Shown one piece after another: positions 38,327-47,103 of a DNA stretch of 64,000 bases (the stretch's first letter is position 1; every line of letters starts with the position of its first letter). The stretch is from the NCBI RefSeq assembly GCF_019977335.1, contig NZ_AP024653.1:1364001-1428000 (forward strand), written 5' to 3'. The notes beneath the pieces were generated by a model, which worked only from the letters and a program-made list of their open reading frames with translations, was not told where the DNA came from and searched no databases. The position numbers were made by a program, and so were the translations under genes. The stretch comes from Arthrobacter sp. NicSoilB4 (lineage in GTDB: Bacteria; Actinomycetota; Actinomycetes; Actinomycetales; Micrococcaceae).

Positions 38327-38332
38327 TAAGGT
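38327..38332 (+). promoter_or_regulatory. -10 element (TAAGGT), leaderless rRNA methyltransferase gene
   Basis: TAAGGT is followed by 6 nt and then ATG 38339. Confidence 0.5.
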
Positions 38333-38338
38333 TCTTAT

Positions 38339-39250
38339 ATGAACGAAACCGGGCGCCCGCAAGACTCTGCACTTTCCAATCCTCGAGCTGATCGGGTGAG
38401 GAAGGTGGCACAGCTTGCCGGGCGCCCGGCCCGTTTAAAGCGCCGGGAGTTCCTGGCGGAGGGGCCTCAGGCGGTCCGGGAAGCACTTGTCCTGCACCAG
38501 AAGAGGCTTGCCGCGGGGGAGCCCGGCATCGTCTATGAGGTCTACGCGAGCGAGTCCTGCCTGGACCGGCACCCGGACCTGGAGACACTCGCGGAGGGCA
38601 CCACCGCCTACCTGGCCACCGACGAAGTGCTGGCCGCGATGGCGGATACGGTCACCCCGCAGGGCATCCTCGCGGTCTGCGGCTTCCTGGACGTGAGTCT
38701 CGATCAGGTGCTCGACGCCGGCCCGCGCCTGGTTGCCGTGCTGTGCCAGGTCCGGGATCCCGGCAACGCCGGCACCGTGCTCCGGGCAGCCGACGCCGCC
38801 GGCGCAGATGCTGTCATCCTGACCGCCTCCAGCGTCGACATCTACAACCCCAAAGCCGTGCGTTCGACGGCGGGATCCCTCTTCCACCTCCCTGTGGTGC
38901 TCGGCGCCGAGATCGAGGAGCTGGTGGCCCAGTGCAAGGAACGCGGCATCGGAGTCCTCGCCGCGGACGGCCAGGGCCCGCTAAACCTCGATACGTTGCA
39001 GGACCAGAACGCGGCCCGCCGGCTCGGAGCAGCCTCGACGGGTTCGGAGTTCGCGCTGGAGAGCCCCACGGCGTGGCTGTTTGGCAACGAGGCCCAGGGC
39101 CTCTCCGAAGAAGAGCTCGCCCTGGCGGACCACCGGGTGGCCGTCCCCGTCTACGGGGCAGCCGAAAGCCTCAACCTGGGGACCGCGGCGACGGTCTGCC
39201 TCTATGCCAGCGCCCGCTCGCAGCAGGTCGGCGGAACCCCGCAAGACTAG
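38339..39250 (+). CDS. SpoU/TrmH family RNA 2'-O-methyltransferase
   Basis: 303 aa. An N-terminal RNA-binding substrate domain (RRREFLAEGPQAVREAL-like) is followed by the SPOUT knot: motif 1 AVLCQVRDPGNAGTVLRAADAAG, motif 2 WLFGNEAQGLSEEELALADHRV, motif 3 VPVYGAAESLNLGTAATVCLY. It resembles the TsnR/AviRb/23S rRNA group placed after rplT in Actinobacteria. The exact nucleotide target is not certain. Confidence 0.9.
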   Translation: MNETGRPQDSALSNPRADRVRKVAQLAGRPARLKRREFLAEGPQAVREALVLHQKRLAAGEPGIVYEVYASESCLDRHPDLETLAEGTTAYLATDEVLAAMADTVTPQGILAVCGFLDVSLDQVLDAGPRLVAVLCQVRDPGNAGTVLRAADAAGADAVILTASSVDIYNPKAVRSTAGSLFHLPVVLGAEIEELVAQCKERGIGVLAADGQGPLNLDTLQDQNAARRLGAASTGSEFALESPTAWLFGNEAQGLSEEELALADHRVAVPVYGAAESLNLGTAATVCLYASARSQQVGGTPQD

Positions 39251-39304
39251 GTCCGCGCGGGCCCGCAGCAGGGCCCGGCAAACAGCCAGAGACGAAAAAC
39301 GCGC

Positions 39305-39351
39305 AAAAAAATACGGCGGGGGTCCACCGAAAGGTGGGCTCCCGCCGTCGT
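39305..39351 (-). terminator. Terminator after the GlsB-like gene, bidirectional
   Basis: TACGGCGGGGGTCCACC pairs with GGTGGGCTCCCGCCGTCGTA across a GAAA loop with small bulges. The minus-strand side is followed by seven T residues, and it also stops the plus-strand methyltransferase gene. Confidence 0.8.
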
Positions 39352-39361
39352 ATCCCAGCGG

Positions 39362-39631
39362 TTAGGTCGTGGTCTTGTTGCGTCCTGTGATGGCGCCGTA
39401 GACAAGGGCAACCACCAGGCCGCCGACGATGGCCAGGAGCCAGGAACCGAGGTTCCAAAATTCCATCTTGCCGCCGCCGAACAACAGATCGCCGATCCAG
39501 CCGCCGACAACTGCGCCGACAACACCGAGCACGAGGCTGGTCACCCAGCCGCCTCCGACCCTGCCAGGCATAACTGCCTTTACGATTGCACCTACTATGA
39601 GTCCGAGAATGATCCAGCCTAGAAAGCCCAT
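39362..39631 (-). CDS. GlsB/YeaQ/YmgE family membrane protein
   Basis: 89 aa with three hydrophobic, Gly-rich helices: MGFLGWIILGLIVGAIVKAVMPG, TSLVLGVVGAVVGGWIGDLLFG and LLAIVGGLVVALVYG. This is the transglycosylase-associated/GlsB family of stress-related small membrane proteins. ATG 39631 is chosen for its perfect GGAGGA site; a TM-free ten-residue extension is unlikely. Function unknown beyond general stress association. Confidence 0.88.
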   Translation of the reverse strand: MGFLGWIILGLIVGAIVKAVMPGRVGGGWVTSLVLGVVGAVVGGWIGDLLFGGGKMEFWNLGSWLLAIVGGLVVALVYGAITGRNKTTT

Positions 39632-39921
39632 TGCTCCTCCTACATATTCGTCGGCATCCAAATAGTGAATTCCGATTATGGCTTCAAGCTAACATAGGCC
39701 GGTTTGCTTGTCAGCAGAATCACACCCAATCGTTACTTGCCCGGTGACCTGCGTCGTTGCGGTTCGCCCGGGGTTTCCCCCGGGGTTCAGGCGGGGCGCC
39801 GGCCGGGGCCGGACGTACAGCCTGCTGTGCTCCGCCGGGGCGATGACGGGTACGGTATTCCTTGTGGAGGCACCGGCCGGAGTCCACCACACGGTAGAAC
39901 CACCCCTAAGGAGAAGCTCTC
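39632..39921. other. Divergent intergenic region, 290 nt
   Basis: Between the GlsB-like gene (-) and the cation diffusion facilitator (+). I see no gene, repeat or clear operator in it. Confidence 0.5.
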
Positions 39922-40842
39922 TTGGCTGCAAATGGCGGTACCAAGGCGATTGTTGCGGCGTTGGCCGCGAACCTGACCATCGCCGCCCTGAAATTCGTCG
40001 CATATTTCCTGACGTTTTCATCATCCATGCTCGCCGAAGCGATCCACTCGCTCGCGGACTCCGGCAACCAGCTCCTGCTGCTGGTGGGCGGCAAGCGGGC
40101 GAAGCGGGCGGCGAGTCCGGAGCACCCCTTCGGCTACGGACGCGAGCGTTACATCTACGCCTTCATCGTCTCAATCGTGCTGTTCAGCGTCGGCGGCCTC
40201 TTCGCCCTGTATGAGGCGTGGGGCAAACTCCAGCACCCGCACCCCATCGAGGGTGCGTTCTGGTGGGTCCCGCTCGCCGTCCTCATCGGCGCCATCATCG
40301 CCGAATCCTTCTCGTTCCGGACCGCGATCATCGAATCCAACCACATCCGCGGCGAGCAGACCTGGGTCAGGTTCGTCCGCAGCGCCAAGCAGCCGGAGCT
40401 GCCGGTTATCCTTCTCGAAGATTTCGGCGCCCTCGTGGGTCTGGTCTTCGCACTCTTCGGCGTGAGCCTGACCCTCATCACCGGAAACGGCATCTGGGAT
40501 GCCCTTGGTACGGCAATGATCGGCTTCCTGCTCGTGGCCATCGCCGCGGTGCTGGCCATTGAAACCAAGTCCCTGCTGCTCGGCGAGTCGGCAACAAAGG
40601 ACGACGTCGTCAAGATCCGGGCGGCCATCGAGTCCGACGGCACCTCGATCATCCACCTGAAGACCCTGCACCTGGGCCCGGAGGAACTCCTGGTTGCGGC
40701 CAAGATCAGCATCGGCCGATCGGAGACGGGCCAGGAAATCGCCAAAGCGATCGACGACGCCGAGATCCGGATCCGCGACGCTGTTCCGATCGCCCGGGTC
40801 ATCTACCTGGAACCGGATGTTCAGCGCGTCAGCACCCCGTAG
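39922..40842 (+). CDS. Cation diffusion facilitator family transporter
   Basis: 306 aa with about six TM helices. The metal-site helix has SMLAEAIHSLADSGNQLLLL (His and Asp as ligands), followed by the basic loop GGKRAKRAASPEHPFGYGRERYIYAF typical of SLC30A9-like CDF proteins. A C-terminal cytoplasmic domain ends the protein. TTG start behind TAAGGAG. It likely exports Zn2+, Co2+ or Mn2+; the metal cannot be told. Confidence 0.88.
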   Translation: MAANGGTKAIVAALAANLTIAALKFVAYFLTFSSSMLAEAIHSLADSGNQLLLLVGGKRAKRAASPEHPFGYGRERYIYAFIVSIVLFSVGGLFALYEAWGKLQHPHPIEGAFWWVPLAVLIGAIIAESFSFRTAIIESNHIRGEQTWVRFVRSAKQPELPVILLEDFGALVGLVFALFGVSLTLITGNGIWDALGTAMIGFLLVAIAAVLAIETKSLLLGESATKDDVVKIRAAIESDGTSIIHLKTLHLGPEELLVAAKISIGRSETGQEIAKAIDDAEIRIRDAVPIARVIYLEPDVQRVSTP

Positions 40843-40849
40843 CCGGAGC

Positions 40850-40863
40850 CAGCGGGCCCGCTG
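40850..40863. other. 14-bp perfect palindrome between convergent genes
   Basis: CAGCGGGCCCGCTG lies between the CDF and MFS stops. There is no loop, so it is a weak terminator candidate. Confidence 0.3.
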
Positions 40864-40914
40864 TTAGGGCGACAAGAGTTCTGAGGGGCCGCCGGCCCGG
40901 CAGCCCCCATGCGG

Positions 40915-42123
40915 CTACCGGACCAGCGGCCTCTTGCGTTCCACGAGTCCGCTGATGGCGGCGACGCCGAGGCCGAGGACGGCCAGTAGGGCCCCGACGA
41001 GGGCGGGTGCCACGTAGCCCCAGCCCCACGCGATCACGAGGCCGCCGAGGAAGGCGCCCAGGGCGTTGGCGACGTTGAGGGCGGCGTGGTTGAGCGAGGA
41101 AGCCAGCGACGGGGCATCCGGGGAGGCATCCAGCAGGCGCGTCTGCAGCGCCGGGACCAGCAGGGAGCCGGCGCCGCCGACGATGAAGACCATAACGTAG
41201 GCGGACCACGGCCAGTGCACGGCGACGGCGTAGACCACGAGTGCCACGGCGATGCCGGGCAGCACCCAGTAGATGGTGCCCATGACGGACTTGTCCGCGA
41301 TCCGGCCGCCGACGATGTTGCCGGCCACCATGCCCAGCCCGTAAAGCGCGACGACGAGCGGTAGCCAGGCGGCGGGAATGCCCGCCACGGAGGTCATCGT
41401 GTGCGCAATGTATGTGTACGTGGCGAAGAAACCGCCGAAGCCGACGATGCCGATCAGGATTGCCAGCCAGACCTGGAGCCGCTTGAGGGCGCCCAGTTCG
41501 CGGCGGAAGCTAGCGTCGGCGTGCGGCTTCTGGAACGGGACGAATTTCCAGAGCATCACCAGGGTCAGAATGCCGATCAGGCCCACCAGCAGGAAGAGCA
41601 GCCGCCAGCCGTACGTCTGGCCCAGCCAGGTGCCGAACGGGACGCCGATGACGTTGGAGACGGTCAGCCCGGCCATGACCATCGAAATGGCCCAGCCGCG
41701 CTTGGTCGGAGCAACGAGGGACGCCGCGATCACGGCCGCGACGCCGAAGAACGCCCCGTGCGGCAGGCCCGCGGCGAAGCGGGACACCAGCATGGTGCCG
41801 TAGTCCGGGGCGATGAAGGACGTCAGGTTCGCGATGCTGAAGAACAGCATGAGCCCCAAGGCAAGGTATTTACGCGGCATTTTGGCGCCGACGGCGGCCA
41901 GCAGCGGGGCTCCGATCACGACGCCGAGTGCGTAGGCGGAGATCAGGTGTCCTGCTTCCGGGGTGCTGATGTTGAGTCCCTGCTCCACCTCCTTCAGCAG
42001 GCCCATCATGGTGAACTCCGTAGTGCCGATGCCGAATCCGCCCATGGCAAGGGCAAGGATGGCAAGGGCAAGATGGCGGGTGCCTGCTTTGGGCGCCGCC
42101 GGGGCTTGGGTGGTGGTTGTCAT
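40915..42123 (-). CDS. MFS efflux transporter, AraJ-like
   Basis: 402 aa, 12 TM helices. The first helix region GGFGIGTTEFTMMGLLKEV and the loop GAKMPRKYLALGLML are typical of the AraJ/YdhP/arabinose-efflux subgroup of DHA1 exporters. A 14-bp operator-like palindrome lies 12 nt before the start. Substrate not deducible. Confidence 0.88.
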   Translation of the reverse strand: MTTTTQAPAAPKAGTRHLALAILALAMGGFGIGTTEFTMMGLLKEVEQGLNISTPEAGHLISAYALGVVIGAPLLAAVGAKMPRKYLALGLMLFFSIANLTSFIAPDYGTMLVSRFAAGLPHGAFFGVAAVIAASLVAPTKRGWAISMVMAGLTVSNVIGVPFGTWLGQTYGWRLLFLLVGLIGILTLVMLWKFVPFQKPHADASFRRELGALKRLQVWLAILIGIVGFGGFFATYTYIAHTMTSVAGIPAAWLPLVVALYGLGMVAGNIVGGRIADKSVMGTIYWVLPGIAVALVVYAVAVHWPWSAYVMVFIVGGAGSLLVPALQTRLLDASPDAPSLASSLNHAALNVANALGAFLGGLVIAWGWGYVAPALVGALLAVLGLGVAAISGLVERKRPLVR

Positions 42124-42135
42124 TCGTCTGCTTTT

Positions 42136-42149
42136 CGGGAACGTTCCCG
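42136..42149. promoter_or_regulatory. Perfect 14-bp palindrome upstream of the MFS exporter
   Basis: CGGGAACGTTCCCG has the central CpG dyad of LacI/GalR-family operators and lies in the 5' region of the exporter gene. It could be a repressor site; no regulator gene is adjacent. Confidence 0.5.
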
Positions 42150-42282
42150 GCGGAAGCCAGGAGAATGCGGCAAGTTAAATCAGATGTGTGAGTTGTTTCG
42201 TGTAACGGGGCGGTCGCGCCCGATATTCCGGGTACTCGCCGACGGCGGCCTTTTCCATTGTCCCCTAACCCTGGGCCGCCCC

Positions 42283-42288
42283 TAGACT
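42283..42288 (+). promoter_or_regulatory. -10 element (TAGACT) of the mutT gene, leaderless
   Basis: TAGACT is followed by 7 nt and then GTG 42296. Confidence 0.5.
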
Positions 42289-42295
42289 TGGAGGC

Positions 42296-42751
42296 GTGAC
42301 TGGACTCATTGGCGTTGTCGGCGGCGCAGTACTGGACTCCCTGGCCGAACCCGGCCGGCTGCTTGTGGCGCGGCGGACGGCACCCCCTCACTTTGCCGGC
42401 ATGTGGGAGTTCCCCGGCGGCAAAGTCGAAGCCGGAGAGACGGCGGAACAGGCTTTGCACCGCGAGCTGTTCGAAGAGCTTGGCGTGAGCGTCCGGCTTG
42501 GCTCCGAACTCGGCAGCGGGTCCGCCGACGGCTGGCCGCTCAACGATCGCGCCGCCATGCGCGTGTGGTTCGCCGAACTCGTCGACGGCGATCCGCGCCC
42601 GCTGCAGGACCACGATGAGCTGCGCTGGATCGACCTCCGGAACCGCGACGAGGTGCTGGACCTGCCATGGATTCCGGCGGACCTGCCGATCGTCGAGGCG
42701 CTGCTGGACAGGCTCTCCGCGGCCGAGACCACGGCAGCGCCCGCGCACTGA
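42296..42751 (+). CDS. mutT: (Deoxy)nucleoside triphosphate pyrophosphohydrolase, MutT/Nudix
   Basis: 151 aa. The Nudix box is complete: GGKVEAGETAEQALHRELFEELGV with the REUXEE pattern. The arrangement LLVARRTAPPHFAGMWEFPGG is that of MutT-type 8-oxo-dGTP or related dNTP pyrophosphatases that clean the nucleotide pool. The exact substrate is unproven. GTG start. Confidence 0.88.
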   Translation: MTGLIGVVGGAVLDSLAEPGRLLVARRTAPPHFAGMWEFPGGKVEAGETAEQALHRELFEELGVSVRLGSELGSGSADGWPLNDRAAMRVWFAELVDGDPRPLQDHDELRWIDLRNRDEVLDLPWIPADLPIVEALLDRLSAAETTAAPAH

Positions 42752-42840
42752 ACCGCTGAGCGTGTGTGCCGACGCGGCCCCTCCTCTCGCCAAAGCGTGA
42801 AGCATGGAACTACGCTGAAGCGAACCGAGAGGAGCAGCCC

Positions 42841-43998
42841 GTGCGGGTTGGGGTCAGGCGGGAACAGTGTGCAGGGGAGCGCAGGGTGGCGGCCACGCCG
42901 GAAACGGTGCAGCAGCTGACTAACCTGGGCTTAATGGTGGCCGTGGAAAGCAACGCGGGCACCGGGGCCGGCTACGGCGACGCCGCCTTCGCCGCGGCCG
43001 GAGCGTCGGTCGTGCCGGAATTGGCCGCCGAATCACTGGATGTCCTGCTCCACGTCCGCCCGCTCGAGCCGGAGACCGCCGCGGGCCTTCGCCCCGGCAC
43101 CATCACCATCGGGTTCGCCTCGCCGGCGTCGGAACTGCCCACCGTGGACGCCCTCGCCGCTGCGGGTGTGACCTCGTTCGCGCTCGAGCTGGTCCCGCGC
43201 ATCTCCCGGGCCCAGTCGATGGACGCGCTCAGTTCCCAATCGCTGGTCTCCGGCTACCGTGCCGTTCTGGAAGCGGCCCTGCGCTATCCGAGGTTCTTCC
43301 CGCTTTACATGACGGCTGCCGGAACGATTCCGCCCGCCCGTGTACTCGTCCTGGGTGCCGGCGTTGCCGGGCTGCAGGCGATCGGCACCGCGAAGCGCCT
43401 GGGGGCGAGGGTCTCCGCCAATGACATCCGGGCAGCCTCCGCCGATGAGGTCGCCTCGATGGGGGGAACCTTCATCCATCTGGATCTGGACACTCGAACG
43501 GCGGACACTCCCGCGGAAGGCAGCGGCGGCTACGCCCGCGAGCTCGGCCAGGACCGGGCCCAACGCCAGCGCGCCCTGCTGGCCCCGCACGTCGCGGCGG
43601 CGGATGTCCTCATCACCACGGCAGCCATCCCCGGCCGCGCTGCGCCCCTACTGGTGACGACGGAGATGGTGGCCGGAATGCGGGCCGGTTCGGTCGTCGT
43701 CGACCTTGCGGCAGAGTCGGGCGGAAACGTCGAAGGAGTCCTCGCGGGCCGGGACCTCCAGATCCCGGTTGAAGGCGGGTCAGTGACCCTTGTGGGGCTG
43801 CAGGACGCCGCCTCGGCGATGCCCTCCGACGCGTCCAGGCTGTTCGCCAAGAACGTCGCGAACCTGCTGGCCCTCATGACAGTCGACGGCAAGGTCGTTC
43901 CGGACTTCGACGACGAAGTTGTCGCGGGCGCCTGCCTCACCCACGGCGGCTGCGTCCGGCATGCCGCCACCGCCGAAGCACTGGAGGCCCTCAAGTGA
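42841..43998 (+). CDS. pntAA: NAD(P) transhydrogenase alpha subunit, domain I (PntAA)
   Basis: 385 aa. Soluble NAD(H)-binding part of proton-translocating transhydrogenase. Motifs: GVRREQCAGERRVAATPETVQQL, SYRAVLEA-like SGYRAVLEAALRYPRFFP and the Rossmann VLVLGAGVAGLQAIGTAKRLGA. GTG 42841 follows GAGGAG; an in-frame ATG 75 nt upstream is unlikely. The alpha subunit is split into two genes here, as in Rhodospirillum and mycobacteria. Confidence 0.92.
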   Translation: MRVGVRREQCAGERRVAATPETVQQLTNLGLMVAVESNAGTGAGYGDAAFAAAGASVVPELAAESLDVLLHVRPLEPETAAGLRPGTITIGFASPASELPTVDALAAAGVTSFALELVPRISRAQSMDALSSQSLVSGYRAVLEAALRYPRFFPLYMTAAGTIPPARVLVLGAGVAGLQAIGTAKRLGARVSANDIRAASADEVASMGGTFIHLDLDTRTADTPAEGSGGYARELGQDRAQRQRALLAPHVAAADVLITTAAIPGRAAPLLVTTEMVAGMRAGSVVVDLAAESGGNVEGVLAGRDLQIPVEGGSVTLVGLQDAASAMPSDASRLFAKNVANLLALMTVDGKVVPDFDDEVVAGACLTHGGCVRHAATAEALEALK

Positions 43999-44315
43999 TG
44001 GATCCGATCACGCTGCTGACAGTGGTGGTGCTCGCTGTCTTCGTGGGCTTCGAAGTCGTCTCGAAGGTGACAAGCAAGCTGCACACTCCGCTGATGTCCG
44101 GTGCCAACGCCATCCACGGCATCATCCTGGTGGGCGCCATCATCGTGGCCGGCCAGGCCGGCGACCCGTGGTTGTTGACCATCGCCCTCATCGCTGTGGT
44201 CCTGGCGACCGCCAACCTGGTCGGCGGATTCGTCGTCACTGACCGGATGCTGGAGATGTTCGGCGGGCGGAAGCCCGCCCGGCCCGCAGCCGGTGCGGGG
44301 AAGGACGGCAAATGA
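43998..44315 (+). CDS. pntAB: NAD(P) transhydrogenase alpha2 subunit (PntAB)
   Basis: 105 aa, three or four TM helices. MDPITLLTVVVLAVFVGFEVVSKV, THTPLMSGANAIHGIILVG-like SKLHTPLMSGANAIHGI and FVVTDRMLEMF match the proton-channel part of PntA. The start ATG shares its A with the pntAA stop (TGATG), and a GTG three bases upstream is an alternative. It overlaps pntB by 4 nt. Confidence 0.92.
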   Translation: MDPITLLTVVVLAVFVGFEVVSKVTSKLHTPLMSGANAIHGIILVGAIIVAGQAGDPWLLTIALIAVVLATANLVGGFVVTDRMLEMFGGRKPARPAAGAGKDGK

Positions 44316-45685
44316 GCGTCCTCGGCCCCGGGTGGACCGCCCTCTTCTACCTCGTGGCTGCGGTCTGCTTCATCCTCGCGCTGAAGGGTCTGAGTTCTCC
44401 CCGGACAGCCCGGCGGGGCAACGCCATCGGAGCGGCCGGCGCCCTCGTCGCAGTCGTCACCGTGTTCCTCTCGGCCAAACTGGAGAACATCCCGCTGATC
44501 GTTGCCGCGATCGCGGTTGGTTCCGCGGTGGCCGTCCCGGTGGCCAGGCGGGTGCAGATGACCCAGATGCCGCAACTAGTCGCGCTCTTCAACGGGGTCG
44601 GCGGCGGAGCCGCGGCGCTGGTGGCGGTGCTGGAACTCGGCCACAGCGAGGACCCCTGGGTGCGGCTGGCCGTGGTGTTCACGATGCTGGTCGGCGCCGT
44701 GTCCTTCGCTGGCTCGGCTGTGACGGTGGGCAAGCTGCAGGAGCTGATCAGCACCCGGCCCCTGGTGTTCCCCGGGATGCCAGTGGTGATGGGTGTTGTG
44801 GTGCTGGGGGCGGTGGCTGCCGGAGGCATCGTCGTGGCGACGGGTTCAACGGGCTGGGCTGTGGCGCTGATGGTGCTTGGCCTCGCGGCAGGCCTCCTTC
44901 TGGTGCTGCCCGTCGGCGGGGCCGATGTGCCGATCGTGATCTCCCTGCTCAACGCGTTCACCGGCCTCGCGGTCGCGGCCTCGGGAATTGTGCTGGGCAA
45001 TGTGCTGCTGCTCGTCGCCGGCACGCTGGTCGGGGCCAGCGGTACCATCCTGACCAAGGTGATGGCGTCCGCCATGGGCCGCGGCGTCGCGGGCATCATG
45101 TTTGGCGCCTTCCGGGGCGGCTCGACGGCGGGATCAACCGAGCAGAGCGACCGGCCCGTGCGCTCCTCCTCGCCCGAGGACGTGGCCGTACAGCTCGGCT
45201 ATGCGCAGCGGGTGGTGATCGTCCCCGGTTACGGGCTTGCCGTGGCCCAGGGCCAGCACACGATCGCGGAGCTCGCTATTGCCCTGGCGGCCCGCGGCGT
45301 TGAGGTGGTCTTTGCCATCCACCCGGTGGCCGGGCGGATGCCGGGCCACATGAACGTGCTCCTCGCAGAGGCGAACGTTCCCTATGAGGCGCTGAAGGAG
45401 CTCGAGGAAGCCAACCCGGAGTTCCCGAACACCGACGTGGCGCTCATTGTGGGCGCCAACGACGTGGTCAATCCTGCCGCCAAGTCGACGCCCGGGGCGC
45501 CCATCTACGGGATGCCGATCCTGGAGGTGGCGCAAGCCGGTCAGGTGGTGTTCCTCAAACGCTCCATGCGGCCTGGCTTCGCCGGGATCGAGAACGAGCT
45601 GCTGTTCGATCCCAAGACCACACTCCTGTTTGGTGACGCCAAGGATTCACTCACCCGCGTCCTGGGCGCCGTCAAGGCTCTCTAG
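44312..45685 (+). CDS. pntB: NAD(P) transhydrogenase beta subunit (PntB)
   Basis: 457 aa. About nine TM helices followed by the NADP(H)-binding domain III: VIVPGYGLAVAQGQHTIAELA, AEANVPYEALKELEEANPEF, VGANDVVNPAAK, IYGMPILEVAQAG and FLKRSMRPGFAGIENELLF. With PntAA and PntAB it forms the membrane transhydrogenase that makes NADPH at the expense of the proton gradient. Confidence 0.95.
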   Translation: MSVLGPGWTALFYLVAAVCFILALKGLSSPRTARRGNAIGAAGALVAVVTVFLSAKLENIPLIVAAIAVGSAVAVPVARRVQMTQMPQLVALFNGVGGGAAALVAVLELGHSEDPWVRLAVVFTMLVGAVSFAGSAVTVGKLQELISTRPLVFPGMPVVMGVVVLGAVAAGGIVVATGSTGWAVALMVLGLAAGLLLVLPVGGADVPIVISLLNAFTGLAVAASGIVLGNVLLLVAGTLVGASGTILTKVMASAMGRGVAGIMFGAFRGGSTAGSTEQSDRPVRSSSPEDVAVQLGYAQRVVIVPGYGLAVAQGQHTIAELAIALAARGVEVVFAIHPVAGRMPGHMNVLLAEANVPYEALKELEEANPEFPNTDVALIVGANDVVNPAAKSTPGAPIYGMPILEVAQAGQVVFLKRSMRPGFAGIENELLFDPKTTLLFGDAKDSLTRVLGAVKAL

Positions 45686-45739
45686 GCCAGGGCCTCTCTG
45701 GACAGGGCCCGCTGGACCAGCCCTTCTGGGACAGGGCCT

Positions 45740-46981
45740 CTAGAACAGGGTGGGCTGCGCTGCCTCGGCGGCAGGGCTCCCGTGCCGGGCGCCGGCGAGT
45801 GCGGCCGGCCCGGGGATGCTGCCGGCCGGGTACTGCGCTTCCTCGTCCCGGGGATCAATGCTGCCGGAATCAATGCTGCCGGGATCACTGCTGCCCAGAT
45901 CACTGTTGCCGGGGTCGCCGTTGAGGTCGCGGTGGCTGAAGCCGTGCGAGCCGGAGAAGCCGTGGCGCGCCTTGAAGTACCGGACGCGTCCGGACAGCCA
46001 GTCCCGGTACTCCTTGGAGGCGTAGGAGCCCGTCCCATACAGCCGGCGGTACTTCCCGGCGAGCTGCGGGTGTTCCCTGGCGATCCACTGCATAAACCAT
46101 TCGCGGGTTCCGGGCTTGAGGTAGAGGGCTCCCGCCGTGACGCCGGTGGCGCCCGCCGCGGCAAGGGAGGCGAACAGGGAATCGAGGGCCTCGTCGCTGT
46201 CGGAGAGCCACGGCAGGATAGGCATGGCCATCACGCCGCAGGGAAGCCCCGCATCCCGAAGCCGGGTGATCAGCTTCAAGCGCGCACGCGGGCCGGGTGT
46301 ACCGGGCTCGACGGCTTCGGAGAGGCGCTCGTCCGTCATCGCCAGGGAGATGCCCACGCCGACGGGCACCTGGGCTGCGGCATGCTTCAACAGCGGAATG
46401 TCCCGGGCCAGCAACGTGCCCTTCGTCAGGATCGACAGGGGAGTGCCGGAATCGGCCAGCGCCCCGATGATGCCCGGCATCAGCTGGTAGCGGCCCTCGG
46501 CCCGCTGGTACGGATCCGTATTGGTGCCCAGGGCCACGTGCTGCCGCCCCCACGAGGGTTTGGCCAGTTCCCGGCGCAGGACCTCGGCGGCGTTGATCTT
46601 CACCACCACCTGGCTGTCAAAGTCCAGCCCGGCGTCGAAGTCGAGGTAGGTGTGGCTCTTCCGGGCGAAGCAGTAGACGCAGGCGTGGCTGCAGCCGCGG
46701 TAGGGGTTGATGGTCCACTCGAACGGCATCCGGGAACCGGCGACCACTTTGTTGAGCACCGATTTGGCAGTGACCTCATGGAAAGTGACCCCGGCGAACT
46801 CGGGGGTGGTCACGGAGCGCACCAGCCCGATCAGGGGCAGCAGGGCATCCGGGGCGGGGGACTGGCTGCGCCCACCCGTTTCTCCAGGTTCCCCATGACG
46901 CGGTTCCCCGGAACTTAGGACCCCTGAATTTAGGACCCTGTCTCCGGGCGCCGGTTTCAGTGCTTGCGCGTCCCATCTCAT
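45740..46981 (-). CDS. Rv2578c-type radical SAM protein, SOS-box controlled
   Basis: 413 aa. The radical SAM motif CxxxCxxC is in NPYRGCSHACVYCFARKSH. Downstream segments such as HVALGTNTDPYQRAEGRYQ, SILTKGTLLARDIPLL and GVMAMPILPWLSDSD are those of the Rv2578c/SplB-like family. ATG 46981 is chosen: the LexA box ends 10 nt before it on this strand. In M. tuberculosis Rv2578c is a LexA regulon member, so the box supports both identity and role in DNA damage. It lacks evidence for a specific lesion substrate. Confidence 0.85.
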   Translation of the reverse strand: MRWDAQALKPAPGDRVLNSGVLSSGEPRHGEPGETGGRSQSPAPDALLPLIGLVRSVTTPEFAGVTFHEVTAKSVLNKVVAGSRMPFEWTINPYRGCSHACVYCFARKSHTYLDFDAGLDFDSQVVVKINAAEVLRRELAKPSWGRQHVALGTNTDPYQRAEGRYQLMPGIIGALADSGTPLSILTKGTLLARDIPLLKHAAAQVPVGVGISLAMTDERLSEAVEPGTPGPRARLKLITRLRDAGLPCGVMAMPILPWLSDSDEALDSLFASLAAAGATGVTAGALYLKPGTREWFMQWIAREHPQLAGKYRRLYGTGSYASKEYRDWLSGRVRYFKARHGFSGSHGFSHRDLNGDPGNSDLGSSDPGSIDSGSIDPRDEEAQYPAGSIPGPAALAGARHGSPAAEAAQPTLF

Positions 46982-46990
46982 GACCCTATT

Positions 46991-47004
46991 CGAATATATG
47001 TTCG
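46991..47004. promoter_or_regulatory. LexA/SOS box of the radical SAM gene
   Basis: CGAATATATGTTCG, identical to the site at 7323. On the minus strand it overlaps the likely -10 region TATATT and lies 10 nt before ATG 46981. The pcp gene on the plus strand begins 100 nt away with its own -10 element. Confidence 0.85.
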
Positions 47005-47091
47005 AGTCTAAGTCAAGGGCCCGCGCCGCATCGGACCGCACACCTTTTGGGGCTGGGTTCTGCCGGCCGGTTCCCGGGCGGGCGGCATTGC

Positions 47092-47097
47092 TAGGCT
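47092..47097 (+). promoter_or_regulatory. -10 element (TAGGCT) of pcp, leaderless
   Basis: TAGGCT is followed by 6 nt and then ATG 47104. Confidence 0.5.
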
Positions 47098-47103
47098 GGG
47101 GCG

